Shown: piece after piece, positions 12,090-23,780 of the stretch
Numbering within the stretch: the first letter of the stretch is position 1
Layout of the letters: the number at the start of each line of letters is the position of its first letter
Source: Cyathus striatus
Taxonomy: Eukaryota; Basidiomycota; Agaricomycetes; Agaricales; Nidulariaceae
DNA: 64,000 nt
Direction of reading: 5' to 3'
Assembly (NCBI GenBank): GCA_025738555.1
Contig: JAOVFP010000016.1
Coordinates: 3,505,357 to 3,569,356 of the forward strand
Translations under genes and position numbers: made by a program
The notes under the pieces: generated by a model
Database searches by the model: none
The model's input: only the letters and a program-made list of their open reading frames with translations
What the model was told of the DNA's origin: nothing

Positions 12090-12157
12090 CCCAACATCCT
12101 CCCACTTAATCTTCATCACTTCTCTCTGCTTCACAATCTACCACGTAACTCTCAGCA

Positions 12158-13066
12158 ATGTATCCATACCACCACTTCCACCACGGAGTAACTCGATTCC
12201 GCGGGCCTTCCCGCTTCATCTGGTTCATAGTCGGCGTAGGGACAGCCACTTGGTTCATCAAATGCAAAGAAGTACACGAGCGCGAGTTCAGTTGGCATTA
12301 TAGACGTCCTCAGATCCAGCAGTCACAGTCCCCAGAACCCGCACCTTTACCAGAATCCTACCCCGCTGAGCCTCAACAACGTAGTTTCCCTCCTTGGGCT
12401 CACAAACACTCGCACAGTCACAGTCACAGTCACCACGAGGGTCTCACAGCGGAGGAGAAAGATGCGCAGGAGCGCCACTGGTTCGGGAAATGGAGGCGTC
12501 ATCACCAGCCAGAGCCCGTATCGGAACCTGCACCTGCACCTCCTTCTCCTTCACAAGAAACATATCCCCCTGAACACCAGCAACGTAGTTTCCCTCCATG
12601 GGCTCGCAGAAACTCGTCCCAGCCTCCCCAACCCCGGCCACAAGAATCTGCACCCCCGGCAGCTTCTCAAGAAAGCCATTCCCCCGAGCCACAGCAACGT
12701 AGCTTCCCTCCTTGGGCTCGAGGAAACAACTGGTCGAGTCGCTGGGAAGGTCCCACGGATGAGGAGAAAGAGAAATTTGCAGCGTTTTCGAGTCAGGCGG
12801 CTGATAGCGTATGTTGTTCATTTTTATTCCTCTTCCGTGTTTCGTTTTAATCAATCTGTAGATGACCGAAATCACTGAAGCTACTCTTGACTCTGTTCTT
12901 AATACCGCTCAGGCTTTGAAACAGGTGATTTTTGGCTTGGTTACGCCGGTGGACTTTTGTTGATTTTATTTTTTTGAAGAAATTGGTGGAATATCGCGTT
13001 CAGCGAGAGAAAGAACAGCAAAGGGAAATGGAAGAACGACGGGATAATCCCCCACGGCTTGTTTAG
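12158..13066 (+). CDS. Small membrane-anchored Pro/His-rich protein with three RSFPPWA repeats
   Basis: Three exons (12158-12808, 12862-12924, 12980-13066) with phase-0 introns encode about 266 residues. Residues 1-20 are His/Phe-rich, and a single hydrophobic segment follows (FIWFIVGVGTATWFI, about 20-35), which could anchor the N-terminus. The middle is disordered: QQRSFPPWA occurs three times (about residues 70, 147 and 188), each preceded by a Pro/Glu-rich linker and followed by a basic or His-rich patch, one of which is an HS repeat. The C-terminal exons add a helical segment (TEITEATLDSVLNTAQALKQ) and a charged coil rich in Arg, Glu and Gln. I know of no function. Proteins of this layout are common as uncharacterised Agaricomycete genes. 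The start is the first ATG after a TATA box. Confidence 0.75.
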
Positions 13067-13976
13067 GGACTATTTAATATTATTATACCACCCCCGCTTG
13101 TAGCATGTTGTATTACTTGGAGCTTATTCCACTAAATGCTTTATCTCTCCATTCGCTGAAAGCTATATACAAATCAGCTTACACACTCCTTACACGGTTA
13201 TCATCTTAATTATATCTGCTTGTTACGAAGTAATACAAACTCCTTCTCTAACAACAACTCCACGTCCCTGCTAGTCGCATTGTTCATCTAAGATTGATCT
13301 CGAAGGATATTTAATGGTAATAATTAATTTACATCTATCTGTGTCCAATGGGACACGACAATGACACGACTTGCAAATCGCTGGAGATGAACAATAGATG
13401 ATAAACTCTCACGCCTTGAAGAACCGCGGAGGAGTAAAGATTTCAGAACTCAGTTGCAAGTTTTATGAAAATGGACTAAGTATAACAAGAGTTTAAAGAG
13501 CTGAACTAGGATTGTATCGATGATATTACTAGGAGCGGTGTGTTCCTATAGATGGTCTGGAGCCTGGGTAGTGTCACTGTATATACAATTTCGGATTGGC
13601 CTGTTCGAGGCTCGTTCTTTCAGAGTTCTTTCACGTCTTCGAGACGTGACCTGGGCTGAATACTTGGCATTACACAGAAGCTTTTGGTACATACGCGCAA
13701 ATACTCTACGTAGTATACGCGCGTCGCGTACCTACACCTTGATAGCACTGCTTTTATATCTCATGAACTCCCCCGAGTTCTCGAGCACTGTTCTTCAGAT
13801 CCAGATCTGTTATGATTCGTGTGGTATTTTAGGATTTTCCTTGTATCAATGGACTATTGAGTTGTGATTGGGTTGGTAATTCGTTTCTTCATCACTGTAA
13901 TGCGGACTAACCGACGATTCACATTCTATTCTAGCATCTCGCGAATCACTCTTGTCTACTAGGCCTCTCTCCAGAT
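13067..13976. other. No supportable gene
   Basis: A 115-codon open frame at 13520-13867 has no recognisable domain. I see nothing else in this stretch. Confidence 0.5.
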
Positions 13977-15458
13977 ATGATTGCCTCCTTCCCAACAGAA
14001 CTTCTCCATATTATCTTCAAGTTTGCTTCACCAATCAGCTCTAGGTCCAAAAATGCGTGCTCTATTAAATATGTAAATAGTGTTGAAGAAGAAGAAAACC
14101 TTTCGTACCTGAAACCAGATATCGAGCATATGCGAGAAGATAGGCGGTTCCCATATTGCTTTGCAGGTGTCTGTAAGCGGTGGCATGATATAATGCAGGA
14201 CAATCCTGAATGGTGGTCATGCATTCGAGTTTTAATGGATGTCGAATCACCCAAGTCCATTTTATCCAAACTTCACCACCAAATCGAGCTCACGCGAAAT
14301 ACTCAACCTCTACAAGTATTCATTATAAACCAAAACGAGAAAGTAGGGTTGGAACCACATACTGAACGCGATTTGATAAACAACATTATGACGATTATCG
14401 GTCCTCATATGGCTCGAGTTAAGAGGATGATCATTGAAACTACACAAGGAAGTTCTCTTCCTCTCATATCCAGCGGTGTCTTTTCGAAGCTTGGCCCCTT
14501 ATGTTATCAACTAACATTGGCGTGCAAGACATATCCAGACAGCCAGTCATCACCTGTATCCACATTTTCTCTTCCACTCAGAGAATGTGACCACTTCGAA
14601 TCACTATGGTGCTTGACCTTAGATGGTCCGACGTTCTTAGACTTCTGTTTGGCACCCGAATTTTGGAAATCTCGGATTTCGCAGGACAAAGACATTTCGC
14701 TGAAAATTGCACACCTCAAAACAGATGAGAGTTTTACGGTGTATGACTTCATAAAGGCAATTTTCAGTATGAAAAATATCACCGAACTCACGCTTGAGGA
14801 TATTGACCTTCCAGATAGTAGTGTGGATTATAGCGACTTGCAGAACAGTAACAATGGAAAGCTAGAACAGCTTACATTAACTTCGGTGTCCCCCACTTCG
14901 ATTCTTCAGTTCTTTGTAGTGGGCGATTTTGATAGGGATGATTTAATGCATTTAGAACTGAATAACTGCAACCTGACAAGCACAGAATATCCATCAGCAA
15001 GCAACTTGACATTATCCAACATTGCAGCCAATCACAATCTCTCTGTTGCATTCCAATACATTAATCCTGAAGAGCTTACCATCATCGACTGTCCCAGCAT
15101 TGATGATTCCTCTCTAGACAGCCTTTATAAAGATGGCTATAGAACTCATACGCTTAGAATTCGTGGGAGAACAAATATCACAATAGGTGGATTGAAGAAT
15201 TTGATCGAGCGCAGATCGAAGGAAGGGTGTCACCCACCTGAACCCGAGGCAGCGGAATGCTGCGAATGGGAAGATAGTTTGAGCAGCGAAATGCCAATTG
15301 TTATCCAAGATTTGGAGATCTCGAAGAGTGGATACAGATTCTCTAATGAGGATGTAAAGTTCTTTAAGAGGTTTTTTAAAAGCGTTTTCTTCAATCGTCG
15401 CAATGACATTCTGATGTGCTACTACTATAATTGTACGCCATATTACTATCTTTTTTGA
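13977..15458 (+). CDS. F-box protein with degenerate leucine-rich C-terminus
   Basis: A single exon of 493 codons. The N-terminus reads MIASFPTELLHIIFKFASP, and after an insert of about 45 residues it continues FAGVCKRWHDIMQDNPEWW: together the F-box, which in this family binds Skp1 in SCF ubiquitin ligases. The rest has spaced leucine-rich stretches (LTLACKTYP, LWCLTLDGPTFLDF, ITELTLEDIDLP, LMHLELNNCNL, ELTIIDCPSI) as in the irregular LRR-like substrate-binding region of Agaricomycete F-box proteins, a very large and fast-evolving family. The start is the first ATG and is placed exactly at the F-box. No intron is needed. The substrate is unknown. Confidence 0.85.
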   Translation: MIASFPTELLHIIFKFASPISSRSKNACSIKYVNSVEEEENLSYLKPDIEHMREDRRFPYCFAGVCKRWHDIMQDNPEWWSCIRVLMDVESPKSILSKLHHQIELTRNTQPLQVFIINQNEKVGLEPHTERDLINNIMTIIGPHMARVKRMIIETTQGSSLPLISSGVFSKLGPLCYQLTLACKTYPDSQSSPVSTFSLPLRECDHFESLWCLTLDGPTFLDFCLAPEFWKSRISQDKDISLKIAHLKTDESFTVYDFIKAIFSMKNITELTLEDIDLPDSSVDYSDLQNSNNGKLEQLTLTSVSPTSILQFFVVGDFDRDDLMHLELNNCNLTSTEYPSASNLTLSNIAANHNLSVAFQYINPEELTIIDCPSIDDSSLDSLYKDGYRTHTLRIRGRTNITIGGLKNLIERRSKEGCHPPEPEAAECCEWEDSLSSEMPIVIQDLEISKSGYRFSNEDVKFFKRFFKSVFFNRRNDILMCYYYNCTPYYYLF

Positions 15459-15689
15459 AGTTTTAAAAATTATTATTGAGTACATAATGTTAATTTAAAT
15501 ATACTATTCTCTCAGACTCGCAACGACGTGTAATTGCTGTCCTTCTAAGATGTGCTTGCAGAATATATTTTATTCAATGTTGAATCTTACTAACTAGTAC
15601 AAAACATGGACTTTTGAGCTCTGCTTAATTGCCTCAAGTATGAACATTTATTCTCCTCCCAATCTCCTCAATGTGTCCATACTGATTTC

Positions 15690-16919
15690 AAGCAGTAACT
15701 AGGCTGATCACAACTTTTCCACATGTTTCTGGGATTCAAGATGAGCGTAAGCTTGAATTGCTTGCTCGAACGGAAACACTCTGTCAATCACTGGATGTGT
15801 AATTTCTGGATTCGCAGATATCAAATAGTTCATCTCCTGAAACTTGTTGTTAAACAAGCACGATGAGCTTCCTTTCGAGATCTAAAAAAAAGACGTACCG
15901 TGCAGCAGAACTATAGAAACTCCATGTGTGGAAATAGCCCTGGTAATAATTGAAAAAGCGAAGTTATCAATGCTTCTCTTGTCCCTCGAAGTGAAACCAA
16001 CAACCAAAATACATCCTCCAATACGGACAGTGTTAATAGACCTTGGTAATATTCCACCCCCGCCAACTTCCATGATATGGTCTACACCCCTTCCACTCGT
16101 CTAACATTTTCAGAACTTGGCGTCAACGGTGAATTAGGAAGCACTCGCAATGCTCTTGATTTCTACAACCCAATTCAGTGTCTTCCTATAGTTGATAAGG
16201 TGCTTAACCTCAAGTTTAGCTGCTATATCCAATTTGTCGTCGCTTGACGAAGTGACTATTACGATTCCACCGGAAGCAACAGCGAACTGTAGTGCGAAGA
16301 TGGAAACGCCTCCTGTTCCTTGGATGAGAACGTAGTCCCCTGCCTTGAGCGGGTTACCCAAGCTGACGAGTGCATTATATGCTGTAACTGCTGCACATAG
16401 TATGGGTGTGGTTAATCACAGAAAAGAAGCAATGTTATTATAGGAACTTACAGATTAGTGGAAGCTTCTTCGTATGTCAAACTATCTGGGATATGGACTA
16501 GTGACTGAGCATACCACACTTCAGATGCGGATAAATAGAAGTAGTAGGGAATAATATATGTGCATGAGCAGGGAACGTCCTATACTCAGTCAAAACTCCA
16601 GACGTCTGCCACCCAAGGACGTCTTAATAATCTCAGTACTCGACTTTCCAATCCTTGACATCTTCACCGGCCACAGTAATTTCACCAGCCACATACGAGC
16701 ATGGAACGAAACCGTTTTCAGAGTTCATGGTAATCAACTTTAATTTGTATGAGATGAGAGAAGGACCACATACGCTGCTGGACAGTATGTCTTATTTGCG
16801 ACTATCAAGTCGCGGTAATTTAACAATAGGCTTTTCTACCGTCTTGTTTTTAAGACTAAGTTGTTGTAAGAACCAAGCTGAGCATATTGATACCCACGAG
16901 TGATAGAAGGATAGGTCAT
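15690..16919 (-). pseudogene. MDR oxidoreductase copy A, decayed
   Basis: This is a broken relative of the intact copies at 50.1 and 52.4 kb (zinc-free MDR, quinone-oxidoreductase-like). From the ATG at 16919 it reads MTYPSITRGYQYAQLGSYNN: exon 1 runs directly into exon 2, so intron 1, present in the other three copies, is precisely absent here. Intron 2 and later introns remain. A deletion removes the middle of exon 2 and brings a stop. The cofactor loop [18 protein letters not shown] is preserved (near 16265-16330), as is IMEVGGGGILPRSIN. The end is broken: the last exon loses bases after QKHV and stops early. Not functional. Confidence 0.8.
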
Positions 16920-17044
16920 GGCTATTACTACAGATGAAAGTGTGTGGTATGAATATTGGGATTTAAGATAGATCTGTTTGGTCCTTTATGCGTTTTCGAG
17001 CACCCGCCATTTGTCATATTGACATTATTTGTTTGTGAGTATTA

Positions 17045-17070
17045 CTGCAGCCGACCACGTAAGTGGCCAC
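17045..17070 (+). repeat. Left terminal inverted repeat
   Basis: Begins CTGCAGCCGACCACG and ends AAGTGGCCAC. It matches the right end in inverted orientation at 24 of 26 positions. Confidence 0.85.
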
Positions 17071-18066
17071 CCATGGTAAGTGGCCACCGAGTGATTTGAG
17101 TGACCACAGCACCAAATCGAGCTCGGTTTTTTAGTGATATGTAAAGAAGTAGACTGTATCTACCTATATACGAAGTATTAACTCTAAATGGCCTCATTTT
17201 GTAAAGATATGGTAGCTAAAAGTGGTGAAAATGTCAATGCGGACTCAATTTGCTAAGCTTTCACACGCTGTCCCAAGCATCGTCTTGCTACCTCTCCACT
17301 CCAACACCATGATAGCCTGGGATAAAAGCACAGTTTGGTACATAAATGGACTATATTTATATCCAAGGTCATAGAAACTGCTGATACGATCACAATATAT
17401 GTAGATTTGGAACACAATTGGTACATACATGTTATCTACTCACTTGTGCAGGCCTATATTTGCATGGAGCTCAAAGGCCATAGAGAAGTCCTTTTCCTTA
17501 GAATTTTTGGGAGTCTTCAATACAGGATTGTAAATTTAGGAATATGTAGTTTTCTTATTTTATATGATTTTTTGTGGTGCATAAAAAGATTATCTTTATT
17601 TTTATGCCAAATTTAGTGATGTCTGATGCAGTAAGCTGCATGCAATATTGGGCAAACATCGGGCTTAACAGAAGTCAGGAACGTACTTAATAGGTTCTGA
17701 ACAATATATTTTCGCAATTTTATGTGCAGAAAGTTCCCTATCAACGAGATATCGTCTTATTAGTAGGACAAGAACTCGGCAGATCAGTCCAGGTGAAGCA
17801 CATGCAGCTGATCTTGGTTTGTCAGCAGCCCGAGAAGTCTTAGCTTATTTTACGATCAAGTGACATCCAAGTTCCCACGCGTGGCAGGTTTCCCTGTAAA
17901 CCGTAATTTGGAGTCTCCGTAACAAATAAATTCACTCCGAGCTAGATACTTCACGTAAAAATCTAAAATGCTCAGGATATTTAAATGAATAGTATGCACA
18001 GAGGTCTGCAAAATAATTTCGGGCATAAGGCAACCTGAAAAGGTTCACGAAGTTGCACAAGTTGAA

Positions 18067-18092
18067 ATGGCCACTTACGTGGTCGGCTACAG
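18067..18092 (-). repeat. Right terminal inverted repeat
   Basis: Read on the minus strand it begins CTGTAGCCGACCACG and ends AAGTGGCCAT, the inverted partner of 17045-17070. Confidence 0.85.
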
Positions 18093-21000
18093 TAAGGCTG
18101 TACGTAATTCGCCTAGCCCGGAATGCATTTGTTCACACAAACAGTCCAAACCATTTACCTGCTTCCCTGTTCATGTTCAAGCACAGCACTCGATGGTTTG
18201 AAGTTTATCTAGGTCATTCTCATTGCTTAGTCTTGACAACGTATACACTCGTCACTGTAGATAAGTCTTCTTAGGAACCTGTGATTATCGTTATTAGAGG
18301 CACCCACAGAGGTCCGAGCATACTTCACGAACCCGCGAGATCAGAGTTTATAAATCTTCGTTGTACTTATATCCACTCGATGCCGTGTGGGTCATCGGTT
18401 CATCCGTCTTTGTCACTCTGCTGGCGAACAGTTGCTTGATAACACTTATTTCACCCGTAGGTGCTTATGTCAGTCTGGCACCATTCTCGTAGGAATTTTT
18501 CGAAGATCGAATCCGTATGGAAGAGTAAGCGTCGCCGTTAGAGCATTGGGTGGTTGTATGGGCCAAGGTGTGTCATCAAGTCTGCTTACATATTATTATA
18601 AATGATGTTTGGACTACATGTTTAGAACATAACTCGCGCAAATAGACTCATTCACTGGAGTGCCTGAAACTGCATACAACTGCATAATAGTGTGGTGAGT
18701 GGTTAAGTACTTACAACTCTCGCTAGGGGATTCTATCCTGATGTGGGTTACAAATATGTATTATCCGGGGCATTTTCTGATGTACATATCAAGCTTACTT
18801 ATTTACTTAATCTATTTCAGCCGTGTAAGTGACTGGTATTTATTTACCCCCAACACCACAGTTGTCCGATCTTCGATCTCTTAGAATATTGGTAAAGTAC
18901 ACCGTAGTTACTACATATTATTTTCGTTCGATAGGAATATCATTATGATTCTACTGAAGAGTTGCTGTATGCTGTAATAGATTATAACGCCGACAGCGTG
19001 ACCACGAGTACGTTTCGTATTGAACTTTCGTTGCTACTGGTCTCCGAGTGCGATGCTTGTCCCGACTAGTAGATCCTATCCCAAAAGATATCTTGTGAAT
19101 GAATAATGACTGCATAATCTTATCCATGACTCAAGCTACATTGAATTTGAAATATTCCTGTATTTGACAATGATAAAATAGTCATTCACGGTAGACATTA
19201 AATTAATATCCCACCCGACAAGAGCAAATTCTCGTTAGGACCCAAGATACCTTGCTTGCAAAACTGAAGTAAATGTGAAATTTCAATTTGAGTTCTCATA
19301 TTAAAGCTTGAACCTGATATTCCTCTAGGATTGTGGTTCATGGATTGAGGCGACAGTTACAAAATCCTATGATTTCCTTCCGGAACTAGGTATTCAGGTA
19401 GTGGGCCCGTCTGCGGTCCGCTACACAGCGCACCAGTAGGACATCGTACCTACTGTAAAACACATGATGTCTAGAAAAGACCAAGCGATACACGTTCCTA
19501 CACGTTCAAGCGGTCCCACGAGGTGACCAACAATTGATAGCACCTCTATCTCCTTAGCGCAACCCGAGTGTTCTATACTTATTCCCACTCACCCGAAACC
19601 CCGGCTTAACCAAATTAGGAATTACTTCTCTATGAGATGATTTGAAGATGGCATTATTGCATAGACTTACATGAGTGTTGTTGCACTGGTAAGTATTCAA
19701 TTACTACTCCCAATCTCTCCTGGTTCTCATGGCTTGATTATCTTGATACGAATGAAGGCAGATACTGCGGCTCGCGCTTTCAAATACAGTATGGAATACA
19801 TACATTTAGACACCGTTACGGCAAATTTTCTCCAATCTCGATCCTGCGTGTGAAGCTCTCCAACGCCTCCAACTGAGTCCAACATCTTCTCCCGACGAGT
19901 CCCTGACATCTACATTCCAAACTCAAACCTACAAAACCTTCATCCAACTTGATATCTTGGCATTATGTGGTATTGACTCGAAGAAGCTATGTCTACCTCC
20001 CCGTGGGGCTGTATAATTCAATCTTCACTTCAAGGTTGTTCCCATGCCCTAGCTTGGCGCGCTGAAAGTGTCTTGCATCCCACGGATAGACTCCAAGTTT
20101 CATCATCATATATCATTAACCTGATTTTTCCGGTGCAATCGTGAAACCATTGGAAGGCTCATCCAGAGTTGGACAAATGCCATTTACGGAGGCGATACAA
20201 GTTCATTCGGATATTCCGCATTCTACGGGTACTGCTATATCATCTTCTAAGGTAAAGAAATCAAATTCTGGGGTTTTGGCACGAGGATTACCATTTCGAA
20301 CAGCTTTTTGAACATCCTGGTGAGAAACTCACTGTTGGCTTTACCTTTTATGATGGATATTTCAGAAAAAACGTATTACGCTGACATTTATCTAACCTCG
20401 CCTAATTCACTGTATGAAATTTTAATGTGGGCTTGCAGAGAGAAGCTTTTCCCCAGAGAGCCAGTGAGATCCCCGCACCACTAATAGACTGCATCTTGAT
20501 CACTACTAGGATTCTATGCCGATGAGTCTTCTCACTGAAAGCATGTGGCAGATTTAACGAGTTGTACCGGTTCCTAATGCAAAGGCAGTAGGATTTATTT
20601 ACTTATTGAAGTGTTTACTGCGGAGTGGAGAATATGAGGTAATGCCATATGATTTGCATCCACTTTGTGAGTACACACGGTGGCAGAAAGCTTTACTATC
20701 TTCATGTATTTTCCTTGGCATTCCACACATTAAAATTCGCAGGACATGCCATAGAAGCATTTTAGTATCCATATCTCCACACCACATATTCAGAGCACAC
20801 ACAATGGAGCGATATATTTCTCTCTGGATAGTTTGTTTCTCGGACCAGTAAGTCTCCGGCGCTTATCATTTGAAATCCTACAAATCTTTATGCTCTCTCA
20901 CGATATATAAGATAAGATTGTCGTTGATACAATTACCTATTTGAAAGAACTGATAACCAATGGGTGTTAGATTCCGCATAGGACTGCATCTACTTATCCA

Positions 21001-22830
21001 CATTACGGGGATTCGGATTCTGCGAGCTTCAGAGGCGGCGCATATAAATAATTCGCGGCCGACGCATTGCCAGTTTCCAGGCAACCGGCCCAGCGATGAA
21101 ACATACGTGATCTTAACCATCTCTCCATAAACTTGGGAACAGATAGCAGTGAACAGCCTCACTGTGCCTTTGAGCTCTAAATTAAAAGCAGAATAAGATC
21201 TTTATATCAATGGAGTAATCTGATAACTAAAAGCTTCTGCGCAGCATTTGATCCCTTACAAATATTGGTTGATTGGTATTGTGCGTCGGAACGTGTTGTG
21301 GGTGACAAAGTGCGTCGGCGACTCGCCTAGTAGCCCTATCAGTGATTAAATTTAAGGCATTAGCTGTGGGGTCCATAGAGCTGATGGTTGAATGAGCCTA
21401 AGGTCAGCAGATCGTAGACGAAATATGACAACTTAGGAATGACACACGGAATGTATCCAGTCCGAAAATGTTTCGCGTCTTCGAATCAACATAGATAAAA
21501 CCCGCATTAACGATTTCTCCAGAACCCTATGGAGTTGATAATTACAATGGCCCTCGAGATTTTTATAGTGCCCTAGTTCAGACACTTAGATGTTTAACTG
21601 TAAATATATAAAAATAGGATCAAGCTGTACGCCACGCCTACCACGGAAGTCACTTAAACCTACCGATGATAACATCTTCACCTATTCATGCGGTCCCATA
21701 CTTTGTCCTAAGCCCATGCAGAAACATGTATAAATGGTGCATCCCCGGAAAAGTTTAAAACACATGATATTATAGGTACAAGTGAGAACATTTGCATCCC
21801 CACTTGTTTTAAACATTTTCCTACGGTTTATAGCTCCGGGTTTACTAGAGCCTAGTCTACAGTGTTTTCGTAAATATAATACCGTGGAGACCACATACAT
21901 CGGTTGAATTAAACATTGATTTGGCGTCTCCTAGGAACGATATGGGCACGCCACACCTATGCAGAGAGGACCATGAGAATGCTCTATCAATTTATACACT
22001 CCGGTACACTCCATGGAATTCGAATTGTAGCGAAGACTATCGGGGAGGATATGTACTTCGGTTGAATAAAAAAGTACGGTTGATTGGGCATGCCTCCTGA
22101 GATGAAACATGATATGTACCACACCTATGAGAACATTATTATTAATTCATACAGTCGGATACCTTGTCTTAAGCCGTTCAGCACCAATTATAGCTTTAGA
22201 ATCGCTTATGCCTGTGTTGTCCATACACTTGCAGCAAAGAAGGTGCCGAGGTGGATAGATAGGTAAAGCAAATGCACGCCGCACCTGAAATAGGCCTGGG
22301 AGAGCACTGGCTTTACTCGTATAGCTCCGGACTCCGCCCCGAGCTTTTCGAATACTAAGAATAATTTTAAATCTAGTATGGGACTCCGAGGTGTACTTCA
22401 TGAAGTTTCATGATACCGAGGAGAATGCACTGGAAAAAACGCACATTGGTCGACTCCAAGCTGAAGCTCCTGAGAATTGACATGAGAACATCTTTATTAA
22501 TTCGTATAGTCTCGTATCTTATTTCACGAGCCAGTTTTCTGAAATGGATGGAAGGAGCCTCAGTCTGACAGTGCAGCATTCTGAGCGACGATTGAACTGA
22601 TATAGTGTAAAAGGATTTCAATACGTCCTTTTCTCGGAAGCCAGGTGCTTACTTCCGAAATTTATCTCCCGTACAGGCACTTTCAATGATGGATATATAA
22701 GCCATCGCTAGTCATTCGTAAAGCGAACTTAGTCCTTGATTTAGGACGATAGTGTACACGCCCACTCCACTACAATGAATTCATACATGTATCTATGAAA
22801 TCTTTATCAGTTCTTTATCTTCTCGGCAGC
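18093..22830. other. Gene desert, AT-rich
   Basis: No open frame longer than about 95 codons is present, and none shows a domain or plausible splice context. The sequence looks like old, mutated repeat material without recognisable ends. Confidence 0.5.
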
Positions 22831-23780
22831 AAGTATCTTATTTTAAGCCTTACTCTAAACCGAATTTATCTTACCATCGAGAACCAGGTTAAAAATAGGT
22901 ATTGGGATACCTGTTCAAGTTGGCGGCACGATGATGGTCAGCATATATGAAGTCATTTCGCTTTAGATCGATAATCCCACAGTCCATTTGCCTATTCTGC
23001 CCTCATGGACGTGTCGAGGCACTCGGACTGCAAGTCATCTGAACTTGTAGAGCGAAGAAATCGTGAGAGTGCTGAGAGTTGAATGTGGCAAGTAGAGTAG
23101 CATCGGGAGGTAGGCTTACTTCTCCGACTATCGTAATATTTTTAGTCTTGTTAAATACGTACTCAACTCCTGCGGCACGATATAAATATGCTGAGAATAC
23201 TTATATTGGAAAGCTCAGAGATGAAATCCTATCGGCATCCAAACATTTCGACAGTCATATGAGGCCTCCTGAAGACTTGGAGCGAAGAAATCGCGAGTCA
23301 TCTGAACCTATAGAGCGAATAAAACGTGAGAGCGCTGGGAGGGAAAGTATAATATCTTTAAGAGGCTGGTTCTACTTCTATTGTTATTTTAAGCACTGCT
23401 GTCGGATACTGTTCAACTCCTACGGCATGATATAAATATGTTAGCTTGCCAGAGTGCTCATAGATGAAGTCACTGCTGTCCCACCGGAACTCGACCATTT
23501 CGGCTGCATATTGTTCTTTCCCATACACAATAGAAAGTTCACTTACTCCTGTAAAGAACGAAGAGGATTTAAACATGAGCATGCTGTCATTGAGGACAGT
23601 TGTACGATAGATCAACAGCATCAGACTATAAGTGTCACACTATGATTTAACTTCTTCAACATTAATTGCTTCACTGCCTTTATTTTAAGGCTTGATACTG
23701 ACTTCCCAGACACGATATAAATATCCCATGCGAGCATTTGCCATAGTTAGTGAGGTCATTTTCTCAGAACGAGTCAACAA
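22831..23780. repeat. Cluster of degenerate tandem repeats, unit about 250-265 bp
   Basis: The block TCAACTCCTGCGGCACGATA then TAAATATG at 23163-23190 recurs at 23412-23440 and, more diverged, at 23703-23724. Upstream of these, TATTTTAAG occurs near 22848, 23389 and 23684. A second block (GTCATCTGAAC then TAGAGCGAA) at about 23034-23078 recurs at about 23297-23341. Offsets of about 250-265 bp indicate a diverged tandem array. Function is unknown. Confidence 0.6.

Larger units (their letters stand above)
17045..18092. mobile_element. 1,048-bp TIR element with TA duplications (Tc1/mariner-pogo type, non-autonomous)
   Basis: The first 26 bp are repeated in inverted orientation at the end, with two mismatches. 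TA lies immediately outside both ends (17043-17044 and 18093-18094), the target duplication of the Tc1/mariner superfamily. Just inside the left end the unit GGTAAGTGGCCAC occurs again, like a second transposase-binding site. The interior is AT-rich with no transposase motif; the largest frame (17335-17616) is not recognisable. It is therefore probably a long MITE or deletion derivative. The family assignment rests on the TA duplication and length only. Confidence 0.75.

Noticed and set aside
13520..13867. 115-codon open frame
   Set aside because: No recognisable family or context; the flanks look non-coding.
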